DNA of 64,000 bases. Origin: Dillenia suffruticosa (Eukaryota > Streptophyta > Magnoliopsida > Dilleniales > Dilleniaceae). Within the stretch, counting starts at the first letter, position 1; every line of letters begins with the position of its first letter. Positions 11,061-22,290 of this stretch are shown in pieces. The DNA lies in assembly GCA_033439265.1 (NCBI GenBank), contig JAVTVX010000012.1, forward strand, positions 30,016,761 to 30,080,760. The letters are read 5' to 3'. Under the pieces are notes generated by a model that was given only the letters and a program-made list of their open reading frames with translations, was not told the origin of the DNA and ran no database searches. The position numbers and the translations under genes are program-made.

Positions 11061-11689
11061 TATCATGCTTTTGCATATATTATGAATTAAAACAAGTGGG
11101 GATTGTTCTCAAGGGAACAGTTTAGTGGTATAAATGTTCTCTTCTAATCTGATGATTTTAAATTCAAATGATTGTACAACAAAGAAAAAAAAAGAAAGAG
11201 GGGATTAACCCGTGTGTATCTCTCTCTCTCCCCCTTGCTTCATCCCTCTACATACGGGTTTAGGGTCTTGCATCTAATTTTTCCTAAACCAACATGATTA
11301 AGGGATATCTCAATAAACGGGCGGCAAAATAAGCACGACGTATCCATAAAAATTTGAAGACCAAGTAATATGGCATATAACGCAAGCTAGAAATCATAAG
11401 ACTCAAACCCAAACACTAACACACTAAGTAACCTATCATTGACCGACCATAAGAACTTTTATTGAGTGATAGAGGGTTAATGGGTCTGCAGATGTTCATA
11501 TGAACTAACTAAAGTGGTTTGGTGGCTATTGTCATTATTTTTATTTTTTAGTTTTATTTTCTCTATTTTTATTTTTAAACTTTTATTTATTCATTTATTT
11601 CTCTCTCCGCTCTCTAATATTGGTTTGATCAATTTTAAAATTTGAAATTAAAATTCAGTTTGTTATTATTATAAAACTCAGTTTGAACC
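11061..11689. other. Non-coding DNA between solo LTR and copia remnant
   Basis: Nothing coding is visible. Compared with unit 2, a segment of about 500 bases is missing near 11536: unit 2 has 35705-36230 there, including a copia fragment. A segment of about 320 bases near 11345 is also absent here (35200-35525 in unit 2). Confidence 0.6.
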
Positions 11690-12893
11690 CATCTTCTTGA
11701 CCTCTTCCTCTTCTGCATTATCCTTCTCCTTTGACAACTACCCTTGATTGTAATACTTTTTCATTTTATTCCCTATTGCTCAAAATTCATTCTTTTTTCA
11801 TGGACAGCCAAAAAACCATTGAGTTGTTAAAATAGTCACATTCTTCAAATCTTTGAATTCTTCAATTGCAACCATCATGTGATTGAATTTTGAATCGAGC
11901 CTCTACATCGGGTTCACATTACTTGAATTCAAGTAAAATAATCCAAGATGGATTCACTCTCCTTCAAAGAGAGGGTTTCAAACTCAACCCTTAGAGTTTG
12001 AAATCATACCTCCTTAAGATTACCAACATCAATGTGAGTGCTCTTTAAAGCAGCCCATGCTTGGGGGTGATTTTATCGGTGACTTTTTAAAATATATCGT
12101 CATCCAATATTTGATGAATGATTATAGGTGTAACTTGGTCCTTCTTTCCGTCCAATCTTTATCGCTTCTATTTATTTTCTTGTGGAAGTAAAGGCTTGAT
12201 TTTCTTCAAAACTTCTTTCATCAATATCCTAACCCCTAAAAATCCATAATCCTTGGGATCTAACAATTGGCAAGATTGCCTTCATCCGTATTGGCCAATT
12301 TTCATTAAGTGAGCTTAGTAAGGAGTGAATATTTGAATGAGATTGAGATATCCAATGAGACAATTTTCAAAACTTGGCTTGAAGCTGAACCATTGATCTG
12401 ATATCACTTTGTCAGATAGTAAGTTAAGAAATTCTGAATTAGGAATTTGAGACTTGGATTTTCAAAGTTTTTAAGATTTGGTGGAGTAACTCCAAATCAC
12501 TCACACTTACAAGAAGGAAGAGAGTAAAGAGAATAATATTATTTTTTTATATAAATGAGTTAATATTCTACTTTAGTGTAAACATACATTTAATGTATCT
12601 ACTGAATGATAGCACTAAGTATACCAAGGAGCCTAGCAACGAAAGAGACAAAATCATATGTCAATATTTTTTAACCACAAAAAAGTCCTAATTCTTTTGC
12701 ATTCTACATATATTCCATATTTTTCATGTTGACAAGACAATTAGACTTCTATGACTCTCCTTATTTTTACATGTTTCCCACGATCAAAACATTCAAATTT
12801 CACATTAATATTAGCTCATGTGAATAGCCATTTTATCTCCCTATAAATATTAAGTTCATTTTGCAACATCTCCATCAACATCTATGGCTTCCT
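11690..12893 (-). pseudogene. Ty1/copia remnant: gag piece, primer site and LTR piece (unit 1)
   Basis: On the minus strand the order is an LTR-like segment (12893 to about 12411), a decayed tRNA-iMet primer-binding site (about 12407-12396, close to TGGTATCAGAGC), then broken gag reading frames. ENWLIGMKAILPIVRSQG-type residues can be read near 12300-12250 and a UBN2-like part including DYFT near 11960. Frameshifts and stops interrupt it. The same remnant in unit 2 has an intact primer site (44448-44459) and is split by a CACTA element. Position about 12173-12176 is the empty target of that insertion. Confidence 0.7.
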
Positions 12894-13074
12894 ATGACAG
12901 AAAAGGGGGACCTTTGGACTTTTGGCTTTGGTGTGGTTATGAAAATGCGTTTTTTCAAAAGTTGAAGAGTGTTTTAAAGTTATGAATGATGGTTTATGGT
13001 GATGAAGGACGGTGGGTGGAGGAATTGCCGGGACTTGTTTGATGAAATTCATCATCAATACATAACATATAAAC

Positions 13075-13840
13075 TGTAACACCGACACCGTGGTGTCTAT
13101 ATTTTTGTATTTCGGTTTAGAAATTTAATAACAATATTTCTTATTTTATTATTTGGAGTGGTTGAATTTTTAGGATTTTTTTTTTCATTTGGTATATTCT
13201 CTGTAAAAAAAAAAAAAAGGAAACAAAACAGCGGAGTGATGCATTTTAGACAAAACGCAGCACCCCCGCCCAATTTGGGATTAGGGCTTTTAGCCCTAAT
13301 CCTTCTCTCTCTCTCTCTCTTCATCTCTCTCTCCTCGACTCTTCGTCTCCCCTTCTCCCCACCTCTTCTTCTTCCGCGGCTGCTGCCCTCCTCTGCGACT
13401 GTTTCGCTCCCTTCCTCCGTGACCTACTGCCACCACCACCATCACCATCTTCTTCTTCTTCTTCTCTCATTCTCTATCTTTCTCTCTCGGATTCTCTCTC
13501 TCACTATTCACTCCCTCTCTATCTCTCGCGATCGCCCTCCATCGCGAATCCGACACCAGCCACCACCCAGTTCCCTCACCTGAATCCGCCGTGTGCAACC
13601 CACCGCCTCTGCTACTTCCTCCCGTGAGCACGCGACCCTTCCTGTGCGAGCGCGAGCCCGAACGCGCCTTAGCCTGCGCGGTCCCTGCACCAGCGCGCCC
13701 CAGCGCGCCTCTGCACGAACGCTAGCGTGCCCCTGCACGAGCGCTAGCGTGCCCCTGCGCGAGCGCAGTATGCATAGCAAGCGACCTTCTGCGTGAGTTC
13801 GTGCCTCAGCCCGTGAGCGCGCGCTCCAGCTCGAGCCGAG
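13075..13840 (+). repeat. Truncated 5' LTR of the chromovirus
   Basis: It aligns from its first base with the 3' LTR (25231 to about 25960) and shares the AGGGCTTTTAGCCC palindrome and the CT-rich leader. Similarity stops near 13800-13840, where the sequence passes into gag. About 1.8 kb of LTR, the primer-binding site and the start of gag are missing. By eye the two LTRs differ at about 10% of aligned positions. Confidence 0.85.
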
Positions 13841-13859
13841 TGAGACTACATCGGCTATT

Positions 13860-14770
13860 TTTAGACGAGTACATAAGTTGACTCAGTTGGTTAAGGAGGC
13901 CCGTCAGCTGGGATGCACAGATTTTGCAGGGCTTGGTGATGCTGCGGCAGCCAAGCATTGGATCAACCGCACCCGCAGGATTCTGACCAATCTGGGGATT
14001 GGAGAGGAGCTCTGCCTGAAAGTGGCAGAGCGATTATTAGAGGGAGAGGCCTTCTCATGGTGGGAGGCCCTCACTGATGAAGCGACAGCGCCACTGCGGT
14101 GGGACGACTTCCTTCGGGAGTTTGATCGCAGATTCTTCCCATTCTACCAGCAGAATCGGATAAGGACAGAGTTAGGACGGCTTACACAGGGGTCCAGATC
14201 TGTCTCAGAGTATGAGGCAGATATGCAGAGACTTGCTGCATTCGTACCGGATCTAGCCACATCTCAGTATTTGCGCTTCAAATTTGAGGACGGTCTTAGA
14301 CTCAGCATAAAGAAGTATATGACTATTACCTCGCAGTTTATACTGGCCGAGGTGATAGACTCTGTTCACTGCGCGGAGGCTTTAGTCCGCGTAGAGGTTA
14401 GGCAGAGAGAGAGAAGAGAGTAGAAAAGAGAGAAAGAAAAGTCTCATTTTGCGCAGAACTCTAAGAGGGGCAGGGGATCCAGTTCGCACGGAGGTGGATT
14501 AAGATCTGGATTTCCTGAGCTAGGACCGGGACAGTACTCCCACGAGTTTAGACAGCCTATTCTGACTCACTCTGCACAATATACTACTCAGCAGCATCCT
14601 TATTGCCGCAGGTGCAATTGGTCTCATCCGATAGGCGCTTGTTCAGTGACGGTCACTTGCTTCCACTATGGGAAGTCGGGACATATTAGGAGTTTTTACT
14701 CTGAGTTAGGACTCAGAGGACAGAGTTCACAGAGCCGTACTAGTACTCCTCGTATGGGACAGTAGGGGCA
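13860..14770 (+). pseudogene. gag of the chromovirus, N-terminally truncated
   Basis: The frame 13878-14423 (181 codons) is a retrotransposon gag domain: FSWWEALTD and FLREFDRRFFPFYQ are typical capsid-region motifs. A TAG at 14421-14423 ends it. Past the stop the same protein can be followed to a zinc-knuckle region near 14600-14700 (CFHYGKSGHIRSFY), where two of the usual cysteines read as tyrosine. The natural start lies in the deleted segment. Confidence 0.85.
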
Positions 14771-15119
14771 GCTTGCTCGGCCAGCAGCTTCTACTCCCAG
14801 GGTGACCACTGGGTGTAACACAGTGCAGACCCAGGCACGACAGCAGCCTAGGGCTCAGATCCGGGTTTATGCCATGACGCAAGAGGATGCCCAGGCAAAC
14901 CCCGACATCATCATGGGTACTCCTTCTGATCCTGTAAAATAAGATCTCTATTCGTATTTTCACTTTTGAGGATGTAAGCATTGTATCAGTCGTATAGGTA
15001 TTTTATGTTGTGTTCCCTTTTGTCGACATGATACTACTCTGACATCTTTGTACACTGAAGTTATAGAAGTCTTAGAGACTCAACTATTTTGACATATATA
15101 TATATATACATATCAAGTT

Positions 15120-15333
15120 TGAAATTATTCTAAGTTTATGTGCATTTTGTTCAATGATAGGTATTCTACCTATCTTCGGAATAGATACTCGTATCCTTAT
15201 TGACACGGGGTCTAACTATTCGTATGTGAGCGATCAATTCTTCTGACATTCTGACAGGCCGGTCTCACCTTTGGACGAAGAGCTATTGGTCATCACTCCT
15301 CTAGATGAGCAGATTGTGCGCGGCACAGTGTAT
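15120..15333 (+). pseudogene. Retropepsin, 5' part (before the CACTA insertion)
   Basis: The aspartic protease active site is readable as LIDTGSNYSYV near 15195-15230, followed by an in-frame TGA at 15244-15246. The reading frame is cut at TAT (15331-15333), which is the 3-base target duplication of the inserted CACTA element, and resumes at 21976. Confidence 0.85.
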
Positions 15334-15424
15334 CACTACAAAGTAAGTGAGTTATTCTGACGGACTAAAACCATCTCCTAAATATGATAAAACCGTTGGC
15401 AAAAGTTTCTCCGACGGATGGAGT

Positions 15425-15475
15425 TTTAGTCGGTAATACACCAGTCGGGATAGGTGTATTCCGACACTTTTCTTA
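15425..15475. repeat. Subterminal hairpin of CACTA copy 1
   Basis: AATACACC, then AGTCGGGATA, then GGTGTATT form an eight-base-pair stem. The matching place in copy 2 (about 44095-44130, inverted) keeps the loop and most of the stem. Confidence 0.6.
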
Positions 15476-15559
15476 ACCATTGAAGCATGTCATATATTTA
15501 TAGTAACGGTCAGAAAGTGTTGGTAAAATTACGCTAAGTATGGGTAAAAATTACTATAT

Positions 15560-15965
15560 TTTATCATCAGTTACCATTCGATTACTACTTGGTTACTACT
15601 TGGTTACTACTCAGCTACTACTTGATTTTGATTATTACTCGGTTACGACTCGGTTATTATCATTCGATTAACACAAGTATTATCTTTTGTTGTCGGTTAC
15701 TACATAACTGTTAAGAAATGTAACTGTCATTTAGAAACGGTTATTTATATATTAGGAAATGTTATAACTTTTATCGTCGGTTACCACTAGATTACTACTC
15801 GGTTACCACTCGATTACTACTCGGTTACCACAATTGTTACCTTTTATCGTCGGTTAGTCATTTATGCTCGGTTAGTACATATGTTCATATGTTATATCGG
15901 TTACTGCAGTCATTTATCCGTTAGCAAATGTTACTATTTCGTCAGTTATCACATACTGTACGATT
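15560..15965. repeat. Subterminal repeats, left end of CACTA copy 1
   Basis: Many copies of CGGTTACTACTCGGTTACC-like words with variants CGATTAC and CAGTTAC. Such clustered short subterminal motifs are typical of En/Spm elements, where the element-encoded TNPA binds them. The equivalent array in copy 2 is at about 43660-44050. Confidence 0.8.
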
Positions 15966-16429
15966 ACCATACAAGCTGATATTTTAGGAAATGTTATAAA
16001 CTATAAAATAAAGAAATTATTAAAATAATAAAACATCTTGTATTATTGAGAATGATTGATACATTAATAGAATAAGAAAAAAAAATATTACATATCAAAT
16101 AACTATATATCTTCTCTTATCTTCTCTTCAGTATATCTTCTGCCCCAAATATGTTTGAGTCGCAGCATTAACCTTCATGTCAATCTATTCATAAAAAGGG
16201 TTATAAAAAAATATTATTTTTTTTTAAATGGAGTATGTCAATCCATTCATAAAAATAAAAATTGTTATAAATAAAAATATTACCTTTTGGATACAGTCAC
16301 GTAGAGATAATGATTGTTGGTTGGGAGCTAAGAATACAAATAATTTAAATTATTATTAAAAGCAAAAATAAAATTGAAATTAGTAATATTGTGTGAAAAC
16401 AAAGAAATAACATTCGTACTTAAATTTGA

Positions 16430-16790
16430 ACTAAACCAGATGATTGGGTTTCTTCAAAGTCAAGTTGCTCTAAGATGATTGTGTTTCTTCAAAAATACTC
16501 ATCATTCATTTAATTTATCCAAAATGAGCACAAGTTGTGAAATTTTAAAATATTTCAAAATATAATATAATCTAAATTTTACTTAAAAAAAAATATATGA
16601 TTACCTGCTTCATGAAGATTTTGGTTGATTAACAAACAAGAGCTTTGTGCGGAGATGAGAGGTTTTGAGGGGAGGAAGGGAAAGAGGGTTCAGAGAGAAT
16701 GATTTATAAAATATTTGGTTTATTTCATCGCCTAAACAAATTTTCAAAATTTTCAAAAGCCCGTCAATTTTTCCCGCTTTTTTTAACCTT
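16430..16790 (-). other. Outward-facing leader/first-exon block (left), CACTA copy 1
   Basis: On the minus strand, a leader with AAATCATTCTCTCTGAACCC and AAAACCTCTC precedes a short coding-like piece containing CCCAATCATC. It matches the plus-strand block at about 42160-42440 in copy 2. It points toward the left end of the element, opposite to the block at 19000-19397. Confidence 0.5.
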
Positions 16791-17099
16791 TTTATCGCCT
16801 TTAGATCATCAAGTTTTTACCGTCTTAGAGTTTAATTTCATCTTAATCTACCGCTCTTTTTTTTATTATATCATAAAAAATTTTGTATTTTCATTTGTAT
16901 TTTTATTTCTGTTACCAACTATTATTATAATATTATAACATTGTTACTATGTTATGTTATAATATTATTACTAAATTACATTAAAAACTTTTATTTTTAT
17001 ATTATTACATTATTTAAATTAATAATATTAATTATACCATTATTCTACATAATTCATATTTAAAATTTTTTATATATTAATTATAGCATTATTGATTGA

Positions 17100-17345
17100 A
17101 AGGCCAATACTCGTCCCATGACGCATGCCTACACGGGTGCCCGCACGGCATGCATGGTAGCCTATGCAAATGTGTGCGTGGGCGCCTGCATGGCATGAGT
17201 GGCATATGCCCCCGCGTCGGGCAACAGTGCAAGCAAGTGCCTGTGCAAGGCGCCTACGCGGGCGCACGGCTATGCCAACACGGGTGCCCGGCTATGCCAA
17301 CGCGAGCGCCCTAGCATGGGGCATGCACACATGGAAGCGACCCCG
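17100..17345. repeat. GC-rich minisatellite in CACTA copy 1 (left array)
   Basis: Short repeats such as GGCGCCTGCATGGCATG and CGGGCGCACGGCTATGCC in a setting that is more than 70% A+T. Several overlapping open frames exist only because of this composition. Confidence 0.8.
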
Positions 17346-18999
17346 TAAATTAGTATATTATTAAATTAGTAATTTATATATTATTATTTTAAATTATTAA
17401 TAATATTATTTAAAAATTATAATAATATTTAATCAATTAAGCAATTCTCACAAAAATTAGATAGTAAATTTTGTTAAAGTTCCAAAAACATTTTACATTT
17501 TGGTATCAGTCGCCAAAATTTTTTATTTACTTTTTGTTTCAACCGCGAAAAATTTAGTTTTTGCGCAAAATTATCATGTTACTTACTTGCTATATGTCTA
17601 TTTCTTTTTTTTTTCTTTTTTACTTTTTTTGTTTGCTTTTATTTAAACAAAAACAATCTAAAATAATTATTAAATTAAATTGACTTTGTGTTAGGAAAAT
17701 CAAACCACTTTATCATCAAATTCAAATAAAATTCATTAAAATTCATTGTCTCATTATGGTTGGAAGATGATATGATAGTTTTAACAAAATTAATCAAATC
17801 ATTTGAAAAATAAAATTCATTGTGTATAATGTTTTGCCTTTGACAAAATTGGGGTGAAAATTTTAGATTACTTTATTGTTAAATTTTGTTAAACTACTTG
17901 TAAAATTAACATGATGAACTAAGAGGTGTTATCTAAATATCAATTGCGTTTTTCTAAGATTGGTTACTTTAATCAATGAACTAAATTAAATCTGGTCTTA
18001 AGTATCTATCCAAGAATAATGTTACTAGTACAACATAAATTTTATCTTTGCTCCTAGCAACATTAACTTGGTCTTGCTGCCTAAATGTCAATAATGGTAA
18101 TTAAGCAATTGAGCAAATATTTGTTCTATCTTATCATATCACTTGTTAGTGGGTGAGATGGATATTGTTAGTGGATAGTACAACTAATAAACACCATGTT
18201 GTTAGTTGTTGGTGAGTGGTACAACCTTAAATTTATTATTACATAATTTGATATTATTTTTTTAAATATTATTCTTAAAAAAGATGACAAATACTATAGA
18301 TACATACTATTCAATACATACTACTTAATAGTGACTCAATTGCGAGTGTAAGTATATACCGTCATATATATATATAGTAATATTAAATTCTATTAAACTC
18401 TAATATCCAATGTACTGTTTCATATGAAGTGAATGTAATATTTTCGAAAAATAAATCAATCATGGTTGAAACATTATAGTAAATCATAGTAAAGACTTTA
18501 TTATGTGGTTTATTCTTCATGTAATAAATGGGTACAATGATATTAACAAATGGAAACAGTATAATTGGTATTTTGATAGAAAATTTAAGTAAAAACTAGA
18601 TTTAATCATTTGTTTAATTAGATTAATCTGACAAGACAAATCACGAATACTCTACTACTTATAAGGAGTTGTAAGAGTATAGATATGAAAAAATTAACAA
18701 ATTCTAAAAATTACATTGCATGAGAACTATAAAGAAATGGAGGCAATGAGTATAATAATATAGTGACTAAGAAAAAAAGAGAGAGGGTCAAAAAATTGTG
18801 AAATATAGTAATTAGTTAGTAAGTAGTTAGTAAATATTTCGTAAGTAAGTAATAAAAATCACAAGACGGTATTAATTAAAAGTATAAAAAAAATTGTGAG
18901 GAATTAAAAAACGCGGTAATGAAAAAAGAGGCGGGAGAAAAAGCGCGAAAGCGAAGTTTTAAAAATTTGTTTGTAAAAATTATATATTATATATTTAAT

Positions 19000-19397
19000 C
19001 CAGGCGAAACCCTAACTCAAAATTTCTTCATCCTTCCCTTCAAAGTTATTCTCTCCAAACTCTAACTCAAAAATTTTTCATCTTTCCCTTCAAAGTTCTT
19101 CTCCCCAAACTCATTTAAACATCTCACTCATACCTTACAAAATTTTATCCGGGAAAACTCTTCTTCTCTAACTCATTTAAACCTCTCACTCATACTTTAC
19201 AAAATTTTATCTGCCATCAAAATTTCTCCATCCTTCCCTTGAAAGCTCTTCTTCCCTAACTTATTTAAACCTTTCACTCACACTTTGTAAAGTTTTATCT
19301 TGGATATTTGAAAGAACAACGATGAACATTATACGAAAAATCACAACTACTCCAAGTTCAGTCGAACAAGTTCAATCATCCAACATATTACCCAGGT
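19000..19397 (+). other. Outward-facing leader/first-exon block (right), CACTA copy 1
   Basis: Three imperfect copies of a roughly 80-base unit (CATCCTTCCCTTCAAAGTTC, then CTCATTTAAACCTCTCACTC, then ACAAAATTTTATC) form a leader. An ATG at 19322 opens a short exon that ends CAATCATCCAACATATTACCCAG before GTTTT, a likely donor. The inverted counterpart in copy 2 lies at about 39880-39560 on the minus strand. Probably the first exon of an element gene; the downstream exons are decayed. Confidence 0.5.
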
Positions 19398-19879
19398 TTT
19401 AAAAAATAAACATACTATTTTTATTTTAATTTGAGATTTAATATTAAAATAAAAAATTTTCAAAAAATTGGCGCAGAAAAGGAAAAATTTTGTGAAAACT
19501 TATTTTCAAAATTTGTTTATGAAAATAGTGAGAAATTGTTACAGCGGAAGTGTAAAAATTTTGTAAAAAATTTGAAAATATTTTGGGAGACAAATAATAT
19601 AATAAATATATTATTATAAATTTACCAACTTAGATCAAATTATCGAGTTAATGTACTTTTTCATAATATAATATTTGTATAATAATCATTTAATTATTAT
19701 TAATATTATATTATATAACTTAATTAATTATTTTAGATGTGAAAAAATATTTCAAGCGGTGTCAATATTAATAATTTTAAATCATTATGTTCGTTAAATT
19801 GTAAATAATTTTCTTAATTATTATTATTATTAATTTAAATAAAATTACTAGTAATTTAAACAATTAAAAAATTGCTTGC

Positions 19880-20310
19880 CTGCACCGTGTTAGGCTGTTA
19901 CAGGCGCTTGACCCTTCTCGCGCGGGTGCACCCGTAGGCAGGCCAGCGCCCGTGCGGGCGCCTGCCCTTGCTCGCGTTGGCGCCCGCGTAGGCGGGCACT
20001 GCACACTGGCAGGCGCACATGCGAGCGCTCGCACTTGCGCTTGCCCATGCTCGAGCAGGCGCCCGCATGGGCAGGCGCCCCGCGCAAGCAGCGCCCGTGC
20101 GGGCGCCTGCCCTTGCTCGAGCTGGCGCCTGTGTTGGCGGGCGCTGCGCACAGGCAGACACGCATGCGAGCGCCCGCACAGGCGCCTGCCCCATGTTTGA
20201 GCGGGCGCCCACGTAGGCAGGCGCCCAGCGCAAGCAGCTCCCGTGCGGCCGCCCGCGGGGTTAGGCGCCCCGCGCAAGCAGCGCCCGTGCGGGCGCCAGC
20301 TTGCTCAACT
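19880..20310. repeat. GC-rich minisatellite in CACTA copy 1 (right array)
   Basis: About 430 bases of partly palindromic repeats built on GCGCCCGTGCGGGCGCCTGC and CTTGCTCGAGC, CpG-dense and flanked by AT-rich DNA. A tRNA-like segment begins about 35 bases to its right. The set of overlapping frames on both strands is a by-product of the repeats. Confidence 0.9.
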
Positions 20311-20344
20311 TCCTTTTATTTATGTAAAAAAGGGTAAAGTGTTG

Positions 20345-20416
20345 CAAGCACCCGGATTCGAACCTATGACCAGAACTGAGCTGAATATTTGAGGTGTTAA
20401 CCATTAATCCACAACT
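20345..20416 (-). other. tRNA-derived segment next to the GC array, CACTA copy 1
   Basis: On the minus strand, A-box-like TGGATTAATGGT (20411-20400) and a perfect B box GGTTCGAATCC (20364-20354) are 47 bases apart, close to tRNA spacing, and the segment ends GTGCTTGCAAC. A TTTTTTACATAAATAAAAGG linker then leads into the GC-rich array. It does not fold as a full tRNA by eye, so I call it tRNA-derived and not a tRNA gene. Confidence 0.65.
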
Positions 20417-21299
20417 TTTTTGTGTAAGTTTCTCTTTGTTTTTTTTTTTTTTTAATTTCTTTCTTTCTTCCTACCAATCTCAATCTCAATTTTGTTTTGC
20501 CTCCCTATTTCACTCTCACTTTTTTTTCCCTATCTCACTCTCACCTCTATTTTTTCTTTTTCTGGGAGTTTTTTTTTTCGTTTTATATTCTCTTTGAATT
20601 ATTTTTTTTCCGATTTTAATATATTCAAAACCAATGATATTTAAATTGAATATTATGAATGAATTATAATTTATTAATTTTATATATTTTGAAGGGGAAA
20701 TATTTGTGATTAAATATATATATATTTTTAAATTATTAATATATTATAATTTAAATTTCATACTTATTAGAAAAACAAAAAATTAGAAAAAAAAACAAAA
20801 ACAATAAAATTAAATGAAATAGAATAATGGATGATATAAAAATTAATTGTTATAAGAAATTTAAAATATATTGTTAAAAATTAAAATATAGAAAATTTTG
20901 AAAAATTGATGATATTTTTATAATTTATAAAATCTCGATACTATATAAAATCTAGGGAAATAATGTTATATAGTTTTTTAAAATTTCATAAAATAAAAAT
21001 AAAAGTTAATATATGCAATTTTGTACTATTTAGAAAAATTTTAAAAATGAAAGTAAATATAATATTTATAACTAAATGATGTTTTTCGATTTTTAATTTT
21101 CAAATTATTAAATCATAAAACTTTTCAAAAATTCCTTATACATTTTAAAATTTTAAAAAATGTATATAAGTTAATATTAAATTAGTATAAATAATTAAAA
21201 TATTTAATAAAATTATTTAATGTATATAAGTAATGTATGTTTATAAATATTAAATAAATGTATGTTAATAAAAAATAAAAATAAATATAATAATAGTAG

Positions 21300-21775
21300 A
21301 TTAAATAACGATTATATCACAAATTTACCACTATATAAAGTTATTTACCCACTTACCAACTATTTAATATCTACTTACCACGACTATATATCACAAATTT
21401 ATCACTAACTTATCACTAACTTACAACTATATAAACTTAATTACCCAATTACCATATACTTATCACTAATTTACAACTAACTTACCACTATATAAACTTA
21501 TTTATCCACTTACCATCTACTTATAATTTACTTACTATCTATTTATCACGACTGTATATCACAAACTTATCACTATATAAACTTACTTATCCACTAACCA
21601 TTTACTTACCACTAACTTACTATTATATAAACTTACTTATTCACTTATCATCTACTTACCACGACTATATATCACAAACTTATCACAAACTTACCACTAT
21701 ATAAACTTACTTACCCACTTACCATCTACTTACCACCTACGTACCTACTACTTCTACTTATCATTATCACAATGG
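21300..21775. repeat. Subterminal repeats, right end of CACTA copy 1
   Basis: Many copies of ACTTACCACTATATAAACTT and CACTTACCATCTACTTACC. The inverted equivalent in copy 2 is at about 37700-37985 (GTAGGTGGTAAGTAGG words). The motif differs from that of the opposite end. Confidence 0.8.
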
Positions 21776-21975
21776 AATATTACTTTACAGACGGTTGTGG
21801 TAGCTTTACCTACAGTTGATAAATTTTTCTTCACGGACATTTTAGTCAGTTGATAAAAACCTATATTTTCTGACGGTTTTGTCATAGTGCGTCTTTATAA
21901 ACTATAAAAACCATCACTAAAAGTCACCGTCATTAAAAATTATCGTCAGCATAGCGCTTTAATTTTGTAGTATAT

Positions 21976-22269
21976 AGAGAATGTGAGATCAAAGTTGGGG
22001 ATACAATGCTGAAGACAGATCTAATCCCCCTCGCCATGACTGATTTTGATGGCATCTTGGGGATGGATTGGCTACATATGTATCGGGATTTAGTTGACTG
22101 CTTTAAGAAGCAGGTGGCGTTTCGAAGACCCGATCAGCCAGTGTTGATTTTTGAGAGCGAGAGGCGGGTTTTACCCCGCTGTGTCATTTCAGTTTTGGAG
22201 GTGAAACGCATGATTCGCCACGGATGTGCAGCTTACCTGACTCATATCATTGACACTACTGCTCAATGA
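21976..22269 (+). pseudogene. Retropepsin, 3' part (after the CACTA insertion)
   Basis: This continues the protease reading frame with no gap once the CACTA element and one copy of TAT are set aside. The conserved DFDGILGMDWLHMYRDLVDC stretch is the C-terminal protease signature of gypsy elements. It runs toward the reverse transcriptase, with an in-frame TGA at 22267-22269. Confidence 0.88.
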
Positions 22270-22290
22270 CCGAGACTCGAGGATGTCCCA

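Larger units (their letters stand above)
1..12893. repeat. Tandem segmental duplication, unit 1
   Basis: Position 1 onward aligns with position 12895 onward, and the alignment continues through the pectinase gene, its upstream DNA and a copia remnant, ending where unit 2 begins. Unit 1 holds a solo LTR (8524-11055) that unit 2 lacks; without it and its duplication the unit is about 10.36 kb. Unit 2 without its two insertions is about 10.42 kb, so the two are the same ancestral block. The left edge of the window falls at or inside the unit, so more units may lie to the left. Alignment was by eye; small indels were not counted. Confidence 0.88.
15334..21972 (-). mobile_element. CACTA (En/Spm-type) transposon, copy 1, 6.6 kb
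   Basis: The left end is CACTACAAAGTAAGTGAG and the right end, read inward, is TACTACAAAATTAAAGCGC (one base off CACTA). The 3-base duplication TAT flanks it (15331-15333 and 21973-21975), and the protease frame is continuous when the element is left out. It matches copy 2 (37223-44227) in inverted orientation: the left end here equals the right end there. Subterminal arrays of short repeats, two GC-rich minisatellites, a tRNA-like segment and two outward-facing leader blocks are present. No intact transposase was found, so it is non-autonomous. The strand is given relative to copy 2. Confidence 0.9.

Noticed and set aside
15560-15965. CRISPR-like direct repeats
   Set aside because: Irregular spacing and variable repeat words, inside a plant CACTA element with inverted ends and a target duplication.
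19864-20337. Eight overlapping Ala/Arg/Cys-rich frames resembling repeat proteins
   Set aside because: All six frames are open in this GC-rich minisatellite; no codon-level conservation between the CACTA copies.
20345-20416. A functional tRNA gene
   Set aside because: A and B boxes are present but I could not form an acceptor stem and cloverleaf by eye; called tRNA-derived only. The same holds for 38527-38600 and 50005-50075.
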